From Phoronis ovalis (taxonomy: Eukaryota; Phoronida; Phoronidae), in the NCBI GenBank assembly GCA_028565635.1, contig JAOXYB010037318.1:1-13599 (forward strand): a stretch of DNA of 13,599 nt, written 5' to 3'. The notes beneath the pieces were generated by a model that worked only from the letters and a program-made list of their open reading frames with translations, was not told the DNA's origin and made no database searches. Position 1 is the first letter of the stretch. Every line of letters begins with the position of its first letter. Shown here piece by piece: positions 6,164 to 13,599 of this stretch. The translations under genes and the position numbers were made by a program.

Positions 6164-9100
6164 TCAAAAATTGCTATCTATATTGGTTTCCCACTTTTGA
6201 ATTCTTGTTGATACTGATGGTGCTCTCTTTCCATGGTATTTTTCTGAAATATCATTTATATACTGTAGTTCATGTCTTGGACTTCGAATTTGTTCAGACG
6301 GAGCAGTGGCAGACCTAGCATGGTTTGAAAGGTTACTGTAGGTTAACTTACTATTTACGGATAAATTACTTTCACTGTACCTGCGATTTTTACATCTGGC
6401 ATTTCTTGACAAATTTAAATTATTTTCGTATGCTGCTGATAGACTAGGAATTTTAGATTTTTCCGCATTGCCACCTGTCGTCTTTGAAGTATTTTCTTCA
6501 TTGTTGAGTAGTGGTATGTTAGTCTCTGATTTGAAAAAATTGCGACGTTTTAAATTGGATATCTTAACACTAGGTGGTGCTAATGCATATTTTCTTGTAC
6601 CTGCAATAGTCTCTGTACCATGTAATTGATTGGCTGATGACAGAGTGTTTTCTAGATTTACAGAGATACTTGCACTTTTTAAAGTCAAGTCTACCTCAGA
6701 TTTTGAAAAATATTTCAGTTTTGACATTTTTAATGTCTTGATTCCATTCACCTTTACAGCATCACTGCCAGCCACTTTGTACTGGCCAAAAGTTGCCTTG
6801 TTTCCTGTTGATTTATCTATAATTTTGGCATTCAATCTTATGTCTTTAAGATGTTTAAGTTTTGAAGAAACTTTAGTTTGTGCAGCATTTTCAGTATCAC
6901 ATACTTTCTGAATCCTATTTTTTTCCAATTCATCATTTTTTTTAGATATGATGTCTTTCTTCTGGATGTTACTGATATTTGTTGATTCTTTCAATTCCTC
7001 ATCTCTTTCATTATGAACACTCACCTCCTTGATATCAGAATGATTTGATTTCAATTTTATTGCCCTTGGGATACTGTATTTTTCCTTTGAGCTTGATGAA
7101 GCATTTTCACAGCTTTTCTCTAGGTCTACGAGATCAGAAGTGGATTTGAAAATTTTCTTTTTCCGAAATTGTGAAAAAACTGGTACTTTTGATGACAATT
7201 TCTTTGACTGAATTAAATTCTGCTTACAAGTCACTTTGTGTGTGTCAAGGTGTGAGTCTGTATCTAACTTAGAATTGCAACATGTTGTTTCTTCTTTTGA
7301 TTTTGATACAAACTCACACTTTAATTTTGTAGGGCTTGATATTTGGTTTGAGAATTTTTTCGTGTTATCTGTTCTGCTTGATGGTGGTTTGATATGATGC
7401 ATTAAATCATGGTTTAACATTTGCTTTGTGTCATCATTTTGACCATTATGGAATCCCTTGGCAACGTTTGAAGATTCGGAGTCTATCCCACAATCCCTGG
7501 GTGAAGCAACATTTTTGAAAAAAAGACAATTTTCATCATTGCCTTTGTTTATGTTTCTTTCACTGGTATTTGCTGTTTTACTCTGTCTATCTGAGACACA
7601 AGTATTTTTCAAACTGCCTGTTTTATGAGTAACACAAGATACAGTTGTCCTAGGAATACATTCTGTATCACACAGCTTGGAATCAACTTGTTCCCTGATA
7701 TTACTAGTTGTTGTGTCCGTTTTCATGTGTATTGAATCTTTAATTCTAGAAGTCTGTGAAAGTTGGATTTTATCATTGGCAATATCTTTTAAAATGCTTG
7801 CTTTATGCACATCACAAGTTAATGTCATTTTGGGAGTACATTCTTTATAAAGCAACTCAGAATCTGAAATATTTGCTTTGTTCATGTGTTCCGAATCCTG
7901 AAATAATGATGTATGTGAAAGTTGAATTTTATCAGTAGGATTCAAACTGTTTGCTTTATGAGTAATGAAAGGCACTCCTGTCTTAGGATCTATATCATGC
8001 AACATGGAATCTTGAACATCTTTTTCAAGTTCTTTTTCGTCAAGTTCACATAAGAAAGCTATTTTTTGTTCAAGTCTTTGAATGACATCAATTGCATCAA
8101 CAAATAATCCCCATAAATGATGATCTTCCTCTTTAATTATTCTCTATAAAAAAAGCAAAATAGTTCCAATACAGCATAATTAAACCAACTGCAGAACAAA
8201 AATTACCAACTTCGAAACACTTCTTTTGGCATTCGCTTATTCTCCAGGGCTTCATAACATCCACCGACTATCACACCAATCATTGAACACTCACCAGAAT
8301 ACTGACCAAATTCGTTGGACACACACCATAAAATTATTAAGCACTGACAAAGTGACGTATGACAATCACAGAGATCATTCACCACTCACAATTTCTGAAA
8401 TTCTTTACACTATATATTATAAATTGTGAGTGGTGAAAGTACTCTGTGATTGTCACACGTAACTTGTCAGTACTCAACATTTTTATGGTGAGTGTTCAAC
8501 GTATGATAGTTGGTAGATGTTAGGCAGCTCTGATCTCCACCAGTCATTGGCTAATTTCTGTTGTATTTTGAGTAAAAATGCAACTTTGACAATTTTTTAT
8601 GAAATACAGAGGTGTTCCTTTCAATAGTAGCTTCCTCTGGAAATTTATTTAAAAATAAACTTCCTTAGTTACATTTGCAATTTTCTCCCAAAATACAGAA
8701 TAAGATTAAGGGAGCTGCCTAAGCTTTCTTATTTTGAATTTTGTAGAGTTCGATAACTCACCAACAGTGAGCTATGTCATGAATTAGTAATTTGGTGTGG
8801 CAAAAGCATTTTTTAATTGGCATGTTTTGATTATTGTACTGTTCTAGACATATTATGAAAATTCAACAATCTAGTTTCAACCAAATTTTATTTTGACTGT
8901 TGGAAACTAAAAATTATACTAAAATTGCCATTAGACAGCCAGATGGTTTTCAATAACCATTAGAAAATTTTAATTTGTAAATGTGAGGTATGTTATAGTA
9001 ATTGGATAACCTGCCATAATAAGTGTATACAGTTATTAAATAATTGCTTAACTGTGTAGACAAACTTATCAATTACCTATATATACTTCTTTGATATAAT

Positions 9101-9701
9101 CATGTTATCATAAAAGGCCTATTAGTACAAATTAATGAATTATTGTTATGCCATGCTTTTGAGCCTGATTGAAGAAGTGGTCTTTTCTAATAAATATTTG
9201 AAAGAATATGTTTACTGAAGCAAACAATGATTATTAATTGATTTGGTGTTTATACATCGTCATGTACAATTGGACAACAATGTCTAATGAATTTTTGTTT
9301 GTATGATCATCATCAATGTTGTTATAGTAGGCCTGAATTTACCAGAATAAGAAATTGCCCTCAAAACCTTTAACAATGTGTGTAATATCCTAAATCATTA
9401 GTTTAGCATTTTGTTATTTTTTTTAACATAAATTGAAAAAAATTAAAACTATTTTTAGCTAACAAATGATACTGAATTTACCAGAATAAGTTCATCAATC
9501 CTGTAACAACATACATAATATCCCAATTGCAAGTTCAGTATTTTATTATATTTATAATTTAAATTTGGATTATTTTATAAAAACGTTAACTCCAACTAAC
9601 AATTTTCTTACTAGTTCATTCTGAAGTCGTTTTTCCATTTTTTCATCAGTATCAACATCTTCAAATATACCGCTATCAACAAATTCCCAGTAGGAGGACA
9701 T
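6164..9701 (-). CDS. Uncharacterised lysine/serine-rich repeat protein, two coding exons (689 aa)
   Basis: I do not recognise this family. Coding exons are 9701-9612 (30 codons) and 8143-6164 (659 codons plus stop), joined by a phase 0 GT-AG intron (donor GTAAGA at 9611, acceptor TTTTATAG ending at 8144). The ATG at 9701 has A at -3 and an in-frame TGA five codons upstream. Residues 1-76 (MSSYWEFVDSGIFEDVD...) are acidic and leucine-containing, with a probable helix or short coiled coil around DAIDVIQRLEQKIAFL (46-61). Residues about 80-212 hold two to three degenerate 51-60-residue repeats (HK..SL, then DKIQLS.TS, then EC.P). Residues about 357-628 hold four spaced KSxxDL-like motifs (FKSTSDL, SKSEVDL, FKSETNI, RYSESNL). 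The last ~50 residues (SATAPSEQIRSPRHE...STRIQKWE) look compact and could be conserved. Most of the chain is Lys/Ser/Thr/Asn-rich, with no signal peptide or membrane segment, and is probably disordered and phosphorylated. A cytoskeletal or scaffold role is only a guess. Confidence 0.75.
8245..8533. mobile_element. Foldback / MITE-like element with ~125-base terminal inverted repeats
   Basis: The left half (8245-8394) and the right half (8421-8533) are inverted copies around a 26-base AT-rich loop. The innermost 14 bases (ACCACTCACAATTT at 8381-8394, reverse complement at 8421-8434) match perfectly, and GACAATCACAGAG (left) is matched by CTCTGTGATTGTC (right). The pairing continues outward through GAACACTCACCA to CAGGGCTTCATAACATC, whose partner is GATGTTAGGCAGCTCTG. 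The left arm is longer because it holds an extra ~32 bases resembling a duplicated unit (GTTGGACACACACCA beside TTGAACACTCACCA). No transposase frame is present; open frames here are shadows. It is probably a non-autonomous DNA transposon sitting in an intron. Target duplication not resolved. Confidence 0.7.
9333..9608. repeat. Diverged tandem duplication (~139-base unit)
   Basis: CTGAATTTACCAGAATAAG occurs at 9333-9351 and again at 9472-9490, an exact 19-base match 139 bases apart. The two copies stay alignable downstream (CCT.TAACAA.., ATAATATCC-like, AGTTTAGCATTTTGTTAT versus AGTTCAGTATTTTATTAT) and end at CTAACAA, 9460-9466 and 9596-9602, shifted by 136. The second copy ends within a few bases of the minus-strand exon 1 donor (GT at 9611-9610). 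Confidence 0.65.
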
Positions 9702-9900
9702 CCTGCAAATACCACCTCATCTGTTGCTCATTGTCTGCTTCCAGTTATGGAGGTGCTAGAATGTTTATGCAATGCCTAATGTACAAAAAACATGAGAATT
9801 AGATTAAAATTTGACTATAAGAGATCTTACATTCCAAAATAAACTCTGTTGCCATTATCGCACGACGGCACCTGCATTATACTCCACTGTCTACTTTTAT
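9702..9900 (-). promoter_or_regulatory. Presumed 5' UTR/promoter region of the minus-strand repeat-protein gene
   Basis: This stretch lies directly upstream of the predicted ATG at 9701. A small CpG cluster (TCGCACGACGGCA, 9858-9870) stands out from the AT-rich background, as expected near an invertebrate start site. A minus-strand ATG at 9855 has a strong context (A at -3, G at +4) and is followed 25 bases on by a donor-like GTAAGA (9830). TTTGCAG just before 9702 looks like an acceptor, so a 5' UTR exon pair is possible. No TATA box is placed with confidence. Confidence 0.35.
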
Positions 9901-12560
9901 ACACTAGCTAGTACTATTAGAAGCGGGATTAAAATGAAATGTTCAAGTTTTTACTTTATTAATTAGAACTTGTATCAAATCTTTGACAGGTCGAAATCCT
10001 TATTTGCTACATACCTCACTATGATATTGTTTATAACATCATGCAGTAACAATGACTACAGCCTCTTTTCTAACTTTACATTTAGTTTAAAAAGTGTGTC
10101 CTTACCACATCAGGTGTGATATTTGTATACCGGTATTTGGATAGTCATTGTTTAATTATGTATGAATTAAGATATGTCTATGATTCATTAACTTAACCTA
10201 TATTTTTTTCAAAAAGTTTGATTTGCAAAAATAAGATGAAAAATCATTTACAGGTAGATATGGAACAAGGATTTTAGAGCAAAAATATTTAGTTTGTAAT
10301 TTTCTAATCAGCACATACTTATTACATTTAATTTCCTGTATCTTCTCTGTATCCACATAGACAATAATTTTTATATAATAATCTGAGAAATACAATAATG
10401 ATCTATGTTTACTTCTTGGATTATTATATATCACCATATCATCCTCACTGCTATTTCATAACAGATAAATGACTTTGGATATGTCTTCCTTTCATAAATA
10501 TTTCTGTCTAAATTGCACTCTCCTTTTAAGACAAGATACCCTTTGTAACTACGGCACAACAGACGCAGAGTAATTTGTTTGTTATTTCTTTGTATACATT
10601 ATGACATGACAGATGCAGATTATCAAAAGTAAACAGATATTTCCCGTTGGATGAACCAGAACCATACAATATTTCGTTATTGTTTTAAATTCATAAATTA
10701 TTAAGCAAAGATTAACAGATTATTTCTTTACACATAAACTTCATCTTGTAAACAGCTAAATTATGGATGACTAGCAATTTAAATATCTCACCCACTGCGC
10801 TGTTACACTTTTATTTCAACATATGTAATATACTAGCCTTTTAAAATCATTTTATTGGTAAACAATAATCACACTAATCTAATATGCTTTGACAGTTTAG
10901 GGATGAATCAGGAAATCTAACCTTTCCTCTGAGCTCATCTTTTAATTCCTGGAGTAATGATTAAAAATCAGACCAAAAACAATTCCCAGCATGATGCAAG
11001 GGCATATCAGGATAAAGCTTGTACAATGTATTCGCTGTATTAAATAAATATGTTCATTGTGATTTTGGTTTGTTCGAACCTACAGAAACCCCTTAAGATT
11101 TTAAAAACTAAAAAGACTCCCTTGTTAGAGAATATCCTGTGTCTGCATGGCTTCAAAAATAAATATGACACATGCATACATATACAGTTACACACACGCA
11201 CACACACACATGTTCACAGACAGAAATTTAAAATTAAAAGGTGCCATTCTGCTAAAACTTGCCTCTTCAAAATACCTCATATGTACTGGATTAAACAGAA
11301 ACAGTAGTCATTATTTTCAGGTCATCTATTCAGTGGAAATTAAGCATTAAATTGTCATATAACCATGCAGGTGCTTGAAAAATAACTTGCACTGGAGTTT
11401 GCTTTATTTTTTTAGTATATAGTCATTGTACGCATATATTTAACTTCATTTACATTTAGTAGGATGGACTAATCAGTTGAAAGCTATTATATTCTACACA
11501 TACCTGAAAATTGGCGATTGTCAATTTAATTTTACCCTCCAGGAGAAAACCTTGCCTATTGAAGCAAAGCGGTTCAACTGTGTAACATTTTAAACTTTAA
11601 TAATGTAACAAATATGTAGAAATGAAATTTGCTTCTTTTACACAAACATATAATCAAACGTCCTTTCAGCAGAGCATAAACAATTTAATGACATTTTACA
11701 ATGTCAAAAGATTGGTTGGTAAGAAAGATATTAAAAATGAGGTTTTAAGGTTAAATGACAAAATAATGACGCATATAAAATAATAGGAGGCAACCCTTTA
11801 TAGTTCAATCATCACAATGGCACACAATTACTAGATGAAATGCAATTTTAATACATAAAAAAAATTTGACAGTATTAACTGTATTAAACCTTTATATATT
11901 TATTAGTTACAGACCATCTTCAGTAAAATTTGACAGTAAACAGTAATAACACATTTGAAGTATTCTAATATAGAACATATTAAGTTTGTTCATCATTAAA
12001 TCATAGATATTAAAACCTTACAAATATACAATGAAATAATTTAATCATGCCATCTTTACAGAAATATGTTTTGAAAGCTATACTTGACATATAGGTACCT
12101 TAGTTCAAAGTTTTCAAAATTAATCCGTTCAGTGACCTCCAAAGAATATGCCATACTCCAACAAATGTATGTCTCAGAAATATTAGGAGAAATGCCTGGT
12201 TTGGGACTATGCCCATGTTAATAAATTTCACTACAAATAACACAAAATCTCCTACAGTACCATATACAGTGCAACCTTTTCAATTTTATCTACATATGAA
12301 GCCATCTGATTTATCAGGAATTAATTCTGTAAATGGTTTCAGTTGCCCAGTGCAGATTTATCAATAAATCAATGTCTAAATACTTACCTTATTTTATATG
12401 TCAACATAGGAATGCAAGGGTTTGTTTCACCAGGGATTTAGATTACAGGTCTAACAAGGGGTCACATCAGAGAATTTACAAGCCATGTCAAAATCTTCAA
12501 TATACTAAATAAATTTGTAAACAATTTAAAGTGTTGTTTAGATCAATATTTAAGCAAACA
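9901..12560. other. AT-rich intergenic stretch without a recognisable gene
   Basis: Over about 2.7 kb I see no coding exon, RNA gene or clear transposon. Open frames such as 10198-10437 (minus) and 11050-11350 (plus) are short, have AT-driven composition (Lys, Tyr, Ile, Asn) and no family likeness. The only repeat I support is the CA microsatellite at 11190-11210. Diverged transposon remnants could be hidden here and would need a repeat library to find. Confidence 0.6.
11190..11210. repeat. CA microsatellite with one interruption
   Basis: A run of alternating A and C, about ten dinucleotide units long, with a single CG replacing CA at 11197-11198. It lies in the intergenic stretch. Confidence 0.85.
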
Positions 12561-13599
12561 CTACTGAACAGTAAGATGCTGACAAAAATTCGTAAAAAAC
12601 ATCGTTGCTGGCAAAGATTCATGGAATCTAGGGACAGTAGACATTACAAAGAATAAACTAAATTGAGAAACCAGGTAAGATCAGAAACGCGCAAGTTGCA
12701 AAAACAGTACGAACGTCAAATATATATATATATATTGCCAAAGAAGCCAAAACTAACCCAAAAAAATTTTGGAAGTACATAAAATCATAGACTAAAACTA
12801 AAACTGGTGTCACAGACCTAGAATATACTGATGACTGAGGTTTCTGGACAAAAAATAACTTCCACAAGTGATAAAGAAAAAGCCAATATACTATCCGAGT
12901 ATTTCAACAGTGTATTTACAAGAGAACCAGAAGGTGAGATACCAATATTGGAATCACAGGAAGTGAGTTTGTGTCTAGATAATTTATCAATTACACCAGA
13001 AATGGTATTAAAAAAATTATTAAAATAAAAAATTTCTAAGTCGTGTGGACCTGATAATATTCACCCTAGACTTGTAAGAGAGCTTGCCGAAACTATCTGT
13101 GTACCTATTAGCATTATATTCCAAACATCACTTGAATCCACAGAAGTTCCTGAAGACTGGAAAAAGGGAAATGTATCCGCTATATTTAAAAAGGGCAGAA
13201 AAGATGCATGTAATTATAGACCTGTGAGTTTAACTAGTATCCTTTGTAAAATGATGGAGTCTATATTACTGAAGAGAATCAATTATTGAACATATGAAGA
13301 ATAACAAGTTATTTAGTGACAAGCAGTTCGGCTTTATTAATGGCAGATACACAAGCCTATAGTTACTGCACCGCGTTTTGGAAAAATGGGAGGACATCCT
13401 TGATATAGGCGGATCTGTTGATGTTATATACATGGACTTCATGAAAACGTTTGATAAATTGCCTCACCGTAGGCTGATTGGTAAACTTAATAGCTATGGA
13501 AAAACAGGGCATGTTCTTGGACGGATTGAAAACTTCTTATTTAATCGATATCAGAGAGTAGTTGTTAATGGTGCTAAATCAAGTTGGCTGTCTGTGACT
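12561..13599 (+). mobile_element. Decayed CR1/Jockey-type LINE: ORF2 linker and reverse transcriptase fragment, cut by window edge
   Basis: Translation across frames gives the typical order of a non-LTR retrotransposon ORF2 after its endonuclease. First a KIRKKHRCWQRFMESRD linker (from about 12585), then IAKEAKTNPKKFWKYIKS (about 12735-12787), DKEKANILSEYFNSVF (near 12870) and ITPEMVLKKL. The reverse transcriptase follows with SCGPDNIHPRL, PEDWKKGNVSAIFKKG, YRPVSLTSILCKMMES and QFGFINGR. Next comes YMDFMKTFDKLPH (motif A, first catalytic Asp at 13435-13437), then RYQRVVVNG at the right edge; the YxDD motif would lie beyond it. The copy is dead: in-frame stops at 12654, 12788, 12836, 13026 and 13360, a +1 shift near 13280, and a TA repeat that breaks the frame at 12720. 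The 5' end is not resolvable before about 12561. Confidence 0.88.
12719..12736. repeat. TA microsatellite inside the LINE linker
   Basis: About eight TA units interrupt the LINE reading frame between the RKLQKQYERQ and IAKEAKTNP segments. The repeat probably expanded after insertion from a short AT-rich stretch of the element, because intact relatives read nearly continuously there. Confidence 0.8.

Larger units (their letters stand above)
8144..9611 (-). other. Intron of the minus-strand repeat-protein gene
   Basis: This 1,468-base phase 0 intron contains the foldback element at 8245-8533 and, at its 5' end, the tandem duplication at 9333-9608. Between about 8540 and 9330 I see AT-rich sequence with no exon, RNA gene or repeat that I can support. 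Confidence 0.75.

Noticed and set aside
6630-6911. Plus-strand open frames inside the 6164-8143 exon (also 7756-7938)
   Set aside because: They lie antisense to the long minus-strand coding exon and mirror its codons.
8203-8429. Short open frames on both strands
   Set aside because: They lie mostly within the foldback element at 8245-8533 and translate its inverted arms.
10198-10437. 79-codon minus-strand frame
   Set aside because: Composition is that of random AT-rich DNA (Lys, Tyr, Ile, Ser), with no motif, no splice partners and no context.
11569-11581. GGTTCAACTGT resembling a tRNA-type B box (possible SINE)
   Set aside because: The last bases do not fit the B box, no A box lies at the right distance, and no cloverleaf or repeat tail is visible.
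11689-11706. TGACATT-TTAC-AATGTCA hairpin
   Set aside because: A seven-base stem is expected by chance in several kilobases of AT-rich sequence, and it has no context.
11862-11938. AAATTTGACAGTA repeated 64 bases apart
   Set aside because: The match is short and does not extend; it could be chance in this composition.
1-13599. CRISPR array, operon, phage or integrated virus
   Set aside because: There are no regularly spaced repeats and no bacterial or viral genes. The only reverse transcriptase is of the non-LTR LINE type, and the genes have spliceosomal introns.

Overview
The window reads as nuclear DNA from an invertebrate animal. It is strongly AT-rich, its genes are split by GT-AG introns of roughly 350 to 1,470 bases, and it carries a decayed non-LTR retrotransposon and several short foldback repeats. 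The proteins are clearly metazoan. A lophotrochozoan such as a mollusc is my guess from the overall texture, not something the sequence proves.

Layout from left to right. Bases 1-264 are the first part of intron 1 of a leftward gene and hold a compact CCGG-rich repeat patch at 1-183. Bases 370-265 (minus strand) are the first coding exon of a PPT1-like palmitoyl-protein thioesterase; the rest of that gene lies off the left edge. About 250 bases away, head to head with it, starts a complete seven-exon TMEM65 gene on the plus strand (620-5342, predicted 237 residues). The gap between the two start codons probably serves as a shared divergent promoter. TMEM65 intron 1 contains a hairpin element with perfect 25-base terminal inverted repeats and a 9-base target duplication (990-1115). 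Intron 6 holds a second, looser inverted repeat.

Tail to tail with TMEM65 is an unrecognised minus-strand gene with two coding exons (9701-9612 and 8143-6164, predicted 689 residues). Its product is a lysine/serine-rich, mostly disordered protein with two sets of degenerate internal repeats. Its intron carries a ~290-base foldback element (8245-8533) and a diverged tandem duplication that abuts the exon 1 splice donor (9333-9608). From 9702 to about 12560 I see no gene, only its presumed promoter and AT-rich sequence with a CA microsatellite. From about 12560 to the right edge is the linker and reverse transcriptase part of a CR1/Jockey-type LINE, broken by several stops, a frameshift and a TA microsatellite.

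How the genes relate: PPT1 is a lysosomal depalmitoylating enzyme and TMEM65 is a mitochondrial inner-membrane protein. Nothing in the sequence shows that they act in one pathway; they share only the divergent promoter region. I found no RNA genes, CRISPR arrays, bacterial-type operons or phage genes. The most novel item is the 689-residue repeat-bearing protein.
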